From: Parasitella parasitica
Lineage: Eukaryota; Mucoromycota; Mucoromycetes; Mucorales; Mucoraceae
Assembly (NCBI GenBank): GCA_025201805.1
Contig: MU619262.1
Location: 143,120-192,676, forward strand
Direction: 5' to 3'
DNA: 49,557 bases
A model generated the notes under the pieces. That model was not told the origin of the DNA, made no database searches, and saw only the letters and a list, made by a program, of their open reading frames with translations. Shown here one piece after another: positions 34,190 to 44,280 of the stretch (position 1 is the stretch's first letter; each line of letters opens with the position of its first letter). The position numbers and the translations under genes are program-made.

Positions 34190-36155
34190 TTAAAACTCCA
34201 TCAATCTCTCTGCCTCGTCTGTCAAAAAAAAAAGGGGGAGGGGGAAGGGGGAGTTTTGTTAGTGCACTCCATTTCACGTTGCTGGCAGTAAAGAGCAAAA
34301 CTTACCTCTTTTATCCCTAGTCACTTGCAATACCATGTCGTTGACAAATTTCTCAAAATATTCAATGTAAGGTCTGAGAGATGTCTTTTTATAGTCTGCG
34401 AGCCGACTCTTTTCAGGATTGGCTCGGTTGTACTCGCTTAGCTCTTGGTTAAGAGTGGCCAAGTTGGGCACTGTCAATGGATTGAAGCTTTCACACTCGT
34501 CTACTTTAATGGGCACACACACTCGCACTAGTAAAAAAAAAAAAAAAAAAGCCCATTCAAGTCAGTTCCCAATCGCTAGTAGCGCAATTCGGCTCATGAC
34601 TCACATGTCTTTGGATGCGCACAAAACGGGCTTTTGAGTAAATGGTTGATTGCGGTGGACACCTTGATATCAAGGCGAGGGTAGCAGTATTGGAATTCAA
34701 TGTCTCTGGCAACCTCGTCTTTGAATTTCTTTTTCTTTTCGGCCTTGTTGATTGCGTTCTCCAAGATGCTCCACTTTTCTGCTCCAGATTTATTGGGATG
34801 CTCTATCCACTGACTCTCTATCTTTTCTCTGACTTCCGCATCTGGAATGATGTCCAGCACTTTGTCCCATGTCTCTGCCCTGTCCAAAATGCCCATATTT
34901 GATAGAAGCAATGATTTGAAATGTTTGTCTACGATCTTGAATGAGCGTCTGCGGTCGTCTGGTTTTTTAGTCTGCAGCTAGCCAGATAATGCCCCCCTCG
35001 ACTTACCTGAGCGATGGATGCAGATTCATGGGTAATTTGACTTTACGAGCTACCTGCGAACCCCCTTTGATGATGTCCAAAAAGCTCACAATCGCTTTTC
35101 GACTTTCATTGTCCAATTTACGCGCACTTTGATCGCAAACCCAACAATGCACACCACGACGACCAGAGTAGACCCATAGAATCTGCTCAAATCCAAAGTC
35201 ATCTGTGCGCTTGGTATTTAGCAATCGAAGACTGGATAAAGTAGCGCACTAACCTCTAAGAGACGTATCAATGACTTTGATAGCTACTGTCATGAATTCC
35301 CAGCACAACATGCAAACATCGCCACCGCTACAAAAGTTGTAAGCGAAACGATTCTGATCCACTGAACTCTCTCTTTTACCTGCAACAGGTACGGACTTCA
35401 TCATAATCTGTCATATCAATATCAAACACAAGCTCCTTCTCCAGCGGTTTAAATGCCTTTTCGCTGACAGTCTTTTTGTCACTGGGCTGATCACATGTCA
35501 TCTTGGTTTAGTTAAAGAGTCTTTAATGCCAGCATGTCAACGTACGTACCTTGACGGCGTAAATGGCACCAATATCGATTTTGATGGGCTGGATTCTTTC
35601 GATTTCTTTCTTCAGCTCTTCGCCGTTGGGGAAGGATTTGAAGCGAACATAAATATCAGAGGGCAAGGTGAAACTGAATTCCCTATGTGTAAAGTTTCGT
35701 GTTGGCGCTAAAAGGGACGTTAGAGCAGCAGATTATCTCCACAGACAAAAAAAATTTTTTTTTACCAACCTGTGTCGTAATTGAGCCAGTTGAAGTATGT
35801 TTTGAATGGAAACAATCTGCTGTAGAACATCCTGTACAGGAATACTGGATTGTTTTCGTATCTGACATGGACGCATTGGGGGTGAGCAGGATGGTCAAAA
35901 CGGTTCCCCCCTTCTTTTACTGCACGACCTACCTTTCTAGCTCTAGCCTTTGTTGAGTTGTGTTGCCGTTGTTGTCGGAAAAGCCATCATCCAGATTATT
36001 CATATCTTGGTCATAATCGCTAAAGAAATCAGCCTCCATATCCACATCTCTTAATTCATTTTGTGCTAATCCAAGCATTAGTTGCTTGCGCGTATGAGGC
36101 TCAAACGGGGGGGAGGGGGGTATCCAAGTTTACCTTGTTCCTGGATATCAGTCAT
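34190..36155 (-). CDS. PRI1: DNA primase small (catalytic) subunit
   Basis: This is the catalytic subunit that makes RNA primers within the DNA polymerase alpha-primase complex. Ten exons (minus): 36134-36155, 35933-36065, 35770-35861, 35550-35707, 35380-35486, 35254-35327, 35007-35202, 34605-34948, 34306-34527 and 34190-34218, giving 458 residues. Conserved pieces: [38 protein letters not shown] with catalytic Asp157 and Asp159, the zinc site [29 protein letters not shown], and [20 protein letters not shown] with the third Asp. Compared with the human enzyme there is an acidic N-terminal extension of roughly 45 residues before the conserved start. The exon 8 acceptor (GACCGCAG) was chosen over CCAG nine bases upstream because only it keeps frame. 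The gene is divergent from FOL3. Confidence 0.93.
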
Positions 36156-36716
36156 TATTTCGGTTTGGTAAATATAGAGAAAGACGTGTTTCGGGGAAAA
36201 GGGTGTTGCAGCAGTTTGAATGCTTCGCGTTCGGCTTTCAGGTCGCGATAAGCTTGTCACTTGTCATTGTGCATTTTGACAGCTTTTTCAAAAGAGAATA
36301 TGGAGGGCAACATCCCTATCTAATACGGTACAACACCTCCTGACGAAAGCATACAAAAGTAACTACAACGGTGAGGGAAAAGAAGCAGGGCAGGTAGGGC
36401 AGGGACATTGAGGATTTTACAGAGTTACTCTCGACGATGCATCATCACCATCATCATCACCATCATCATCATGGTACTCTCCATATTGAGCACAGGTATT
36501 TTAAATTAAAAAAACAACAACAAGCGCTAGCTGTTCTATCTCAGCATAAACCTAGTGGATGCTTTACTCTTGCTGTTCTACATCATTGAGCGGCGAAATG
36601 GGCATGATACTAATGACTGTTTTCCACGCCTTGTAGTCTACAATAGCGTAACATTTGAACGCAGCATCCCTTTTTTTTTTTTTTTTCCCTCATCTTCAAG
36701 GTACTGATCCTGGATA
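36156..36716. promoter_or_regulatory. Divergent promoter region, PRI1 and FOL3
   Basis: 561 bp separate the two start codons. The left part is the primase promoter, and a T18 run (about 36669-36686) lies 30 bp before the FOL3 ATG. The middle holds a CAT/CAC repeat that forms a short frame (separate entry). No MluI cell-cycle box (ACGCGT), the usual promoter mark of yeast replication genes, is present. Confidence 0.4.
36437..36589 (+). CDS. Short frame with natural polyhistidine tract, doubtful
   Basis: ATG 36437 opens a 50-codon frame that begins with Met followed by eleven His codons in a CAT/CAC repeat, continues as GTLHIEHRYFKLKKQQQALA, and ends at TGA 36587-36589. It lies between PRI1 and FOL3, on the FOL3 strand and 127 bp upstream of its ATG. 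It could be an upstream ORF of FOL3, a tiny metal-binding protein, or simply a microsatellite that happens to begin with ATG. I recognise no family. Confidence 0.22.
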   Translation: MHHHHHHHHHHHGTLHIEHRYFKLKKQQQALAVLSQHKPSGCFTLAVLHH

Positions 36717-37955
36717 ATGAATTTCGGCCTTGAACGGATACATAGTCTACTCGAAGCTTTAGGCAGGCCGGATGAACGTACTCAGATTGTGCACGTTGCT
36801 GGAACAAACGGCAAGGGGTCTGTTTGCGCCTACATTGCTAGTGTGCTTGGGACCTGTGGATATTCAGTGGGTCGTTTTAATTCACCTCATTTGATTGAAC
36901 CCCGCGACAGCATCAACGTCAACGGTCAGGCGGTTAGCCAACTGCTCTACGACGAGGCTTTCGCACATGTCCATCAGCTCAATAAAAAAGGAGCTATTGG
37001 TGCATCTTCATTCGAATGCCTAGTAGGCGCTGCATTCTATGTGTTTGATAAAGCAAAATTAGACTTTGTAGTGCTGGAAGTTGGGCTTGGGGGGTTGTTG
37101 GATGCCACAAATGCAATCCGACATCCAGCAATGACAGTAATCACAGCCATCGGCTTGGACCATGCGCACATCTTGGGTCATACATTAGAGGAAATTGCTA
37201 CTGCAAAAGCAGGTATAATGAAAACAGAATGTCCAGTCGTGATAGCACCACAAGATTCGAACAATGTCCTAGACACACTGATTCGCCATGCCGATAAAAC
37301 CGGTGCTCCTTACAAGGTCGTACAGCCATCCGAGTTCATCAGATCCGATATCTGCCAACTAGATTTTGATCAAGTGCACTACACATACCCGATTCGATTA
37401 GTGGGAGACTACCAGCGCATGAATTCAGCAACAGCAGTAACTGCATTAGACTGGATGTATCGCATGAAGCTTATTACAATGACACCTGAGCAATTAGCAG
37501 TCGGTATGAAGGAGACCCGCTGGCCCGGTAGACTGGACTGGGTGACTATAGGTAAATACGGCTTGCATCAAATCTTGGTTGATGGAGCTCATAACCCGCC
37601 TGCAACAATCGCGCTACGGGAATACATTGACAGTCTCGCAAAAAGCCGAGTGATTTGGATAATCGGATCCACGGCTGGTAAAGATTTACATGCAATGATG
37701 CAGGAATTGATCCAGCCACAAGATGCTGTATTTGCAGTGACATTTACCCAGCCTGCTGGCATGCCCTGGATCAAAAGCAGCTCGCCTAGTGACATTGCTA
37801 AAGAGGCCGCACAAGCGCAATATGTGGAATGCTGCTCCGGGTTGGATGATGCGCTACACAAAGCTGGGAAAATGTTTACCGAAAACGATGTTGCTGTACT
37901 ATGTGGCTCCCTCTATTTGGTTGCTGATCTTTATCGCAAACTATCTCTTGAATAA
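36717..37955 (+). CDS. FOL3: Dihydrofolate synthase (Mur-ligase family)
   Basis: It joins glutamate to dihydropteroate, the step that makes dihydrofolate in de novo folate synthesis. The gene is intronless, 412 residues. The ATP loop VAGTNGKGSVCAYI covers residues 27-40, FNSPHLIEPRDSI is the dihydropteroate-side loop, EVGLGGLLDATN lies at 121-132, AIGLDHAHILGHTLEEIATA follows, and VDGAHNPPA marks the C-terminal ligase domain. The short length and PHL context fit yeast Fol3 better than the longer folylpolyglutamate synthase Met7. One oddity: the widely conserved Arg of EVGLGGRLDATN is Leu here. The ATG follows a T18 run and a TGATCCTGGATA leader. It is divergent from PRI1. Confidence 0.9.
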   Translation: MNFGLERIHSLLEALGRPDERTQIVHVAGTNGKGSVCAYIASVLGTCGYSVGRFNSPHLIEPRDSINVNGQAVSQLLYDEAFAHVHQLNKKGAIGASSFECLVGAAFYVFDKAKLDFVVLEVGLGGLLDATNAIRHPAMTVITAIGLDHAHILGHTLEEIATAKAGIMKTECPVVIAPQDSNNVLDTLIRHADKTGAPYKVVQPSEFIRSDICQLDFDQVHYTYPIRLVGDYQRMNSATAVTALDWMYRMKLITMTPEQLAVGMKETRWPGRLDWVTIGKYGLHQILVDGAHNPPATIALREYIDSLAKSRVIWIIGSTAGKDLHAMMQELIQPQDAVFAVTFTQPAGMPWIKSSSPSDIAKEAAQAQYVECCSGLDDALHKAGKMFTENDVAVLCGSLYLVADLYRKLSLE

Positions 37956-39301
37956 AACTATAAATACAGTGTGCAAGAAAAATGAGCCGGTCCAACATGG
38001 AGCGTACATGATATACCAGTGGGGGGGGGCACATGAATAGCCGACGTTTTCTGGGTTCCTCTAGGATTTGCTTCCCTGATACCAGGGCGAGCCTTGAGTC
38101 TATTACCTCGGATTCAGAGAGTGTTTCCTGCTGTGCAAGTTTTTAGCGGTGGACGGCTTCCTCGAACATTTGCCTAGCTTTAGCACACTCCTGCACAGGA
38201 TGTACGCATGCTGTGCAAATGCCGTTTTGTTTTCCATGTCAGTTGCGCACCTGAGCCATTTGAACTTGACACGAATGAGGCATTTTCCACAAAGTCTAGA
38301 ATAAAAATAAAGGGGTAAAGAAAAATATTTTTGCTGTCAGGAGGGAGGAGGAGGAGGGGGGGGGACAATTTTTAGCTAAACGACTGATGTTGTGATAGTC
38401 GTGAGTCTAAATTCTTCAAAGACTGATGGAAAACTGTACACGTATATACAGGATGGCAATACTAGAGCTCAATGCGATTACGGCAGAATGGGTAATGGAG
38501 GCAAATGTTCCTTCTATTGATTGGAGAGCCAAGTCTATGGGTTAGAGGCCCACTTTATCACTATTTCTCTTGCAAAAATCGTTCATCAGCAAAAGAACAA
38601 CAGATGCTTACAGAGTGTCTGTCGGTAACAAATATGGATTAGCTTTAGCCAAAAAAAAAAAAAAAAAAAAAGATCCTTGGCTATCTCCATTACCTCGACA
38701 AGGATGTTGAGATCAGAAGCTTGATACTGTTGCAGGTCCACTAACGCCAGCGTCTTGTCGCATAATAAATATACTAAAAACTTGAAAGGTTGTCAGAGCA
38801 GAAAGTAATATACAACTCTTGTTCATGTTTAGAAAAAAAAACAAGGCATTTTTTCAGTTTACTAAGCTACCAATTTACCATGGCATTCAACTTTAATTCA
38901 GTAAATTGCTTGCCTACGGGCAACTCTCGAGTTTTTCAAAGATAGCAAACGTCTAGTTAGATAGCACGAATAACAACCTGCGGCGGCTTGGGGTTAAGCA
39001 AACAAAGCAAAGCAACTGGCATTCAAGGAGCCGCCACACAAGCCCAGGTAAGGGCTAGATATGCCATCTGTTGAATGAGCCATCTGCAAGATGTAGCACA
39101 AATGCAAGTTACCAAAGACACTAATGTGCAAGTGTTGAAGACGCAATTTGGCCAATTAAATCCACACAAACTCCAAAAAAAAAAAAAAAAAAATAGGTAC
39201 CGTGAGCACTATTTGTGTATATTTTTGAGGTATATATATATATTTCTGTTTTCAAGTTTCTTATATTTTTCCTTTTTCTTTCTCGTTTTCTACACTATAT
39301 C
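37956..39301. other. Intergenic, with possible short genes
   Basis: 1.35 kb between FOL3 and PTC7. It contains a possible small spliced frame (38453-38642, separate entry). A minus frame open for 65 codons at about 38102-38296 is Cys-rich (LCGKCLIRVKFKWLRC) but has no start. There are also a G9 run (38031-38039), a GGA-rich microsatellite (38340-38366), and A-tracts at 38651-38671 and 39175-39193. The rightmost about 100 bp (TATATATATA at 39231-39241, then T-rich) should be the PTC7 promoter. Confidence 0.45.
38453..38642 (+). CDS. Possible small two-exon gene, unknown function
   Basis: ATG 38453 opens MAILELNAITAEWVMEANVP, then SIDWRAKSM. A 49-nt intron with donor GTTAGA (38541) and acceptor ATCAG (38589), a length typical of this window, joins it in frame to KEQQMLTECLSVTNMD and a stop at 38640-38642, giving 46 residues. 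A second possible donor (GTAACA at 38625) would lead to a longer tail. The composition looks protein-like, but I recognise no family, and no promoter signature is obvious. It could be the remnant of a longer gene. Confidence 0.28.
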
Positions 39302-40704
39302 ATGCCTATGATGAACCGTTACCATCATGCATTCGTCTCTATACATTCAAAACGACTCATTCGCCCATTGCTGACGTCTTGCTCTTTACACACCTGTGCC
39401 GCAAACAGATCGGTTGCAGCGATTTCACCACAAGAAAAACCTCGCACAAACCTTAATGTGATTGATTTCTTCCATCCTTCACTTTCATCGACTCTATTTC
39501 ATTATACACTCAATCTTGGCGTATCTGGCTATCCAAAGGCAGGCAAACCCGTGGAGCAAATTGACGATTTAAACATATATTCCAGTATTCAGGTCGGTGA
39601 TGACGCTTATTTCAAACGTCAAGATGCGTTGGGCGTTGCTGACGGTGTAGGCGGTTGGCGATCCCACAAAGGTATGTGTAGAGAGTTCAGCTGTTATCGA
39701 TGGTATATTTATCGTGGTTTTTCCGTTTTCATCCCCCCCCCCCCTCCCAACCACCATCACCCCTTGCTTTTTTTTTTTCGTATTATATTTAGGTGCCAAC
39801 CCTGCTTTATACTCACGTAAATTGATGCACTACGCCCAAGTAGAGCTGGATCGTATCAAAACAAATGTTAGACCTCAGCAAATGCAAGCAAAGCCAGACC
39901 CAATTCAAGTATTAGAGAGCGCTTATCATATGACGACTTTAGATGCACAAAATGAGGTATAAACTGGAAAAAGAACGGGATAATGTAGGGAAAAATTAAT
40001 ATACACTCTATTACATAGGGTATAGTTGGTTCTACAACGGCCTGTATTGTTATATTATGTCAAGATGAGCTTCGCATAGCAAATCTGGGTGATTGCGGTG
40101 TCTCAGTTATTCGACGGAACGACTATATATTTCGATCTGAGGAACAGCAGCATTCATTCAACTTTCCTTATCAACTAGGCACAGCATCCTTTGATTCCCC
40201 GCACGATGCACAGGTAAAATATAAATCCTTACTTTATATCATTTGATATTCACGTATACGATAGCAATTCACAGTCAAAATAGAGGAAGGGGATATCGTT
40301 ATTCTTGGGTCTGATGGATTATTCGACAACTTATACGACGATGAAATCTTGGAAGAAGTACAAAATTGTATTGATCAGCAGGCTGACGAAAAATCGGACA
40401 AGAATAATGATGATGATGATCAAAAATTGATTATACACAAAGTTGCACCCCAAAGTATATCGGATGCTTTGGCTTGGCGAGCGAGGGTAGTGAGCGAAGA
40501 TCCAGATAACCCTAGTTCTCCATTTCAGGTAAGAGCGATGCACGAGGGTCTATATTATCAGGTAATAAATACAACATTGGCATCGGATTCTCTGGCTAAC
40601 TGATTTAATTGCAGGGCGGAAAAGCAGATGATATAAGTGTTATTGTAGCGATAGTGAAAAAGGATGAGCAGCCACCTGAACCATCGCCCCCACCTTTACC
40701 GTGA
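39302..40704 (+). CDS. PTC7: PP2C-type phosphatase, Ptc7-like (mitochondrial)
   Basis: Ptc7-type phosphatases are mitochondrial PP2C enzymes; the yeast one activates coenzyme Q synthesis by dephosphorylating Coq7. Five exons: 39302-39671, 39793-39956, 40019-40213, 40265-40561 and 40615-40704, giving 371 residues. The N-terminus (MPMMNRYHHAFVSIHSKRLI) is basic and fits a mitochondrial presequence. PP2C motifs: GDDAYF, GVADGVGGWRSHKGANPALYS with a metal-binding Asp, GSTTACIVIL, LRIANLGDCGVSVIR, GDIVILGSDGLFDNLYDDEI, and GGKADDISVIVA, which carries the C-terminal metal Asp. An acidic Asp-rich insertion (NNDDDD) follows GLFDN. Exon 4 contains a second strong donor 33 nt before its end (see findings). 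The ATG is preceded by the TATATATATA stretch at 39231-39241. Confidence 0.93.
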
Positions 40705-41576
40705 ATCAGAATACCTATCATTATATTCATTTATTTTGCATATTTTTAATCATCATATTCTTAACATGGCGACGACTATCACTTTATGCTTATTTTTTAT
40801 ATCCATTCCTATTACCCTATTGCCTTTTATTTATTGTAAATACCAAAATTCAATCCTTTTCTTCTGTATATTTTATGCAAGCTTTTTTCATTTGTTTTTC
40901 AAAACAAGAAACAAAAAACAAAAACAAATAAAGGAATCTTTAAAGTTTTCTTCTCATCTATAATTCGAACATAATCTTGTATATCTCGGAACCAATCTTT
41001 CGAGGAGATTGCAGTACATACTTTGGAGAGAATCGATCTTTTTGCAACTAGAAATATTGCGTGTTTCAATTGAGCCGCAATTTAACATTAGACTAATGCT
41101 AATGCATATTTGGAGATTTTGTGAATTTTAGACATGAATATAATAATGTTCCAATTTGTCTGGTTCTTCTGGTACAAGCGAAAACACAGCATTTGTGTAA
41201 TCCAATATTATGGTCAGCTGATTAGATTGCTAAATGCAGATTGCACTTTGCTGTCAAGCCGCTCTCCTTTGTTTCAGTAAAAATAGTAAAAAGGGAAAAT
41301 ATCAGGATTTCTGTTATAAATATACAACTAAATTTAAATCTTTATTTTTTTTGTAAAAAGAAGAAGGAAAAAAAAAAAAGATACTCGTAAATGAAAAATG
41401 AGCTTATTGCAAACAGTAAACATACAGACCAGGATTGAAAGAAAAGAAAGTCGACAGACAGTGAGTTTACTACTGCAAATACATGTACGGTACATGGCCC
41501 AAAAAGAAAGTACATATACTCATAATAGGTATAGAGCCCATAGAGCTCCAGCCTTTCTGTGATTCTTTAAAGGGCT

Positions 41577-41860
41577 TCAATGACAGCTGGATAAACCGAT
41601 GCGGCGAGGAAATAGATCTCTTGTTTGATGGAACATGTTTTGCAAGACAAAGATGCAGTTAGGGTAGGTACAGACAGTAGTTCCAGCTGAAGGCCTGGGC
41701 GCTTTCGTACTGGGAGAATCAGCTTTTGGTTGCTGCAGCTTTGCTTTTTCCTGACCAATAATTCTGTCAATAATCTTTTTTTTTTTTTTTATCAAGGAGG
41801 CAGTCTTGAGTTTATGAGAAGACGAGATCTTTAGTGAACGATGTTGAAGAATCGAGAGAC
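41577..41860 (-). pseudogene. Coding-like frame, possibly decayed, unknown
   Basis: From ATG 41860 (minus) the frame MSLDSSTSFTKDLVFS ends at a stop. A shift by one base continues as SHKLKTASL, a Lys run from an A15 tract, then IIDRIIGQEKAKLQQPKADS and TVCTYPNCIFVLQNMFHQTR to a stop at 41577-41579. The compositional continuity and the CTYPNC word, which could be half of a zinc site, suggest a real but broken or wrongly assembled gene. No intron with good consensus repairs it. I recognise no family. Confidence 0.25.
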
Positions 41861-43254
41861 ATCACTCCAGCTTAATACAGATTGTATTTGCACTTGACCA
41901 TGAACAATCTTATACATTTTGCCTTTATAGCTTCAACGCGGTTTTTTCTTTTTTTATAAAAGAAAACAAGAACATGTCTGATTTAAAAGCAATGATCATA
42001 AGCAAATGCTTACAGCAAGTACACAAGTAATAAAATAAATTACTTTGTTTATTGCAATTGAATATAAATAATTAAATAAACTTCAAGTCTCCCTTAGTTT
42101 CAAAGCAACAAGCTTTTACTTACGGGAATACCACGAGAAGGTGAAGAATATTTATTCTCAACCCCAAGATCCTCAAGCAAGATCCCCACGGCAGGTTTAA
42201 TCTAGCATTGGGATGAATCAAGATTTCAGTGTAGGGCTGAGTGTCCAAATAGATATTTTTTGCAGCTTAAAAACAAAAACTTGAGCTTCCTGTGCCATTT
42301 TTGACTGATTTTCATAATTTAAAGTGCCCTGAAAACGCCAGAAATAGTATCCATCGGGAAAAGACTATATTATATATGATTTTGGTGCAATTTGAGCATG
42401 ATTTTTTTTTCGATGCAAAATGACGGATTTTTTCAATTTTTTCCTTGTATCCACACATCCAAAATCATCGATTATGCATTATCCTCGATTTTGACCCCAA
42501 AAATGCAACTTTTTACTATAGCATATATTGGAGGAAAACGCTCGTAAAAGGCCATTCCTTGATCTGAATGCCTAGGAATGCGCTCTAATTAAGCACAATA
42601 TTGACTTTTCGCTCTTAATCTGTATTTGAGATTTTTTGGCAGAATTCCTTCCATAGGCATACGGGGATTATAAAAATAACACCATCGTGTAGAGCGCCCA
42701 AAAATACAGCTATTATCATAGATTGACACCAGTGGTATGCATAGTATCAGAAGATGATATCTTGCCTCAAAAGAGTAACTTTGATTTCTTTTTGTCCAAA
42801 TCGAGTTTCTGAAAGAAGTTTTCCTTCCTGATTTTGGACGCGTTTAATCTCCGCTATCAAAGAAAAATGATGTTTTTTTGAAGAAAGAATTAGCTTTGTG
42901 AAGCCATAGCTTACCCAATTCAAGAAAAAAATTATTGTAACATAGTTTATTCAAATGTTGCGCTTCTTGGCTTTCTAATGGTAGTAGCTGCATGTCTGTA
43001 ACTGGCCTGACAATCTCACGCTCCGATTTTGAAAAATACGTTTCCAGGAAAAAGTCAAAAAAAGTCGTTGCCTTCAACTGATGACAACTTAAAACGTGCA
43101 AAAACTTGCTCTAAACTATGCAAATATGTGATCATAAGGTGCTTTATAGTCTAATGCAATACTTTGAATTAATTTTTTTAGTGTTTGAAATCTCTAAACA
43201 TTGTTTTCTTACTGTTTTCGTCTTTTTTTCTGACAACAGCACACTGAAGTTCGC

Positions 43255-43289
<35 letters not shown>

Positions 43290-44074
43290 CCTGAATTCTA
43301 CGCTGGCTTTACAAAGACACACACTTTTGAACCATTCCAATAGTATGGAAAAGATGGCACAGGTTTGACCATTTGTTCTATTGTGCAACTAGATATAGAG
43401 AACTTAGTTTGGTACTTGTCTGACAAGACCTTCTACACTAGAAGACGCCAGAGAAAAGGAAGCAATCTGCCACCAGGATAATACACCCATCATAAAAGAT
43501 TATTTATGCAGGAATTTAAGAAATTCCAAGGACATGAATGTGTTTATCTTCAAGCTTGCTCTTCGTTCCTGAATCCAATTAAAGATTTTTTGATCCAAAA
43601 TCAACAGACATACTTGAACCCAGAATCACAGATGTTTGTCACTAGGCAACCGTTACCTTTTTGAAAAGACTACCTTGAACTTAAAGATATGATATATATA
43701 GCTTATTTCACAACGCATCCTCCTTTTATTTGCAATCACCAGTAAAAGCAGTTTTTGGTCATCAACTAGGTACTTGGTAACAATGGTTCTGTATCTTAAA
43801 GAAGCATAATGACTATCACTTAAACTATATTGTTCAACAAATTTCTTCAAAAAAATGTATTCTTATTCTCAAAGTACTACTAAGCATCATAACTCAACTG
43901 TCTTTTTCTCTCCTTTAAATTAGGATGCTTAATGTTGTAATGGGAGAAGAGGTTGACAAGTGATCACTTCAATTGACTTGACAAGTGCCGCTTGAAATCC
44001 AGCTACTAGCAAAGATAACGTGTTCCAACAGTTTTCTCTTTTCCTTCTACTCATTGGTTTAAAGCGACATGAAA

Positions 44075-44280
44075 GATGCTTGCAGCTTGTAGGTTAGGAA
44101 ACTGACTGAACGTTCTCGATACTGCCCTTGTTCTGAAAGCTTTTTTAAGCTTGAAGCTTGGTAGCGGGTTCTTTTATGTTAACGGGATGCTTGCAGCTTG
44201 TAGGTTAGGAAACTAACTGAACGTTCTCGATACTGTTCTCGTTCTGAAAGCTTTTTAAGCTTGAAGCTTGGCAACAGGTT
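44075..44280. repeat. 111-bp direct tandem duplication
   Basis: Two adjacent copies begin GATGCTTGCAGCTTGTAGG at 44075 and 44186. They stay about 90% identical over roughly 90 bp (…GGTTAGGAAACT-ACTGAACG…), then drift in the last 20 bp. Each copy contains clustered AAGCTT words (AAGC-TTTTTTAAGCTTGAAGC) that can pair with each other. Only two copies are present. The small divergence points to a fairly recent duplication. Confidence 0.9.

Noticed and set aside
36110-36600. CRISPR-like or tandem array near the CAT repeat and G-runs
   Set aside because: It is a simple trinucleotide microsatellite and homopolymers; there is no repeat-spacer structure anywhere in the window.
38102-38296. Cys-rich minus frame as a CHCH-type protein
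   Set aside because: No start codon in frame, cysteine spacing does not match CX9C or CX10C, and the proposed intron would be 40 nt with a poor donor.
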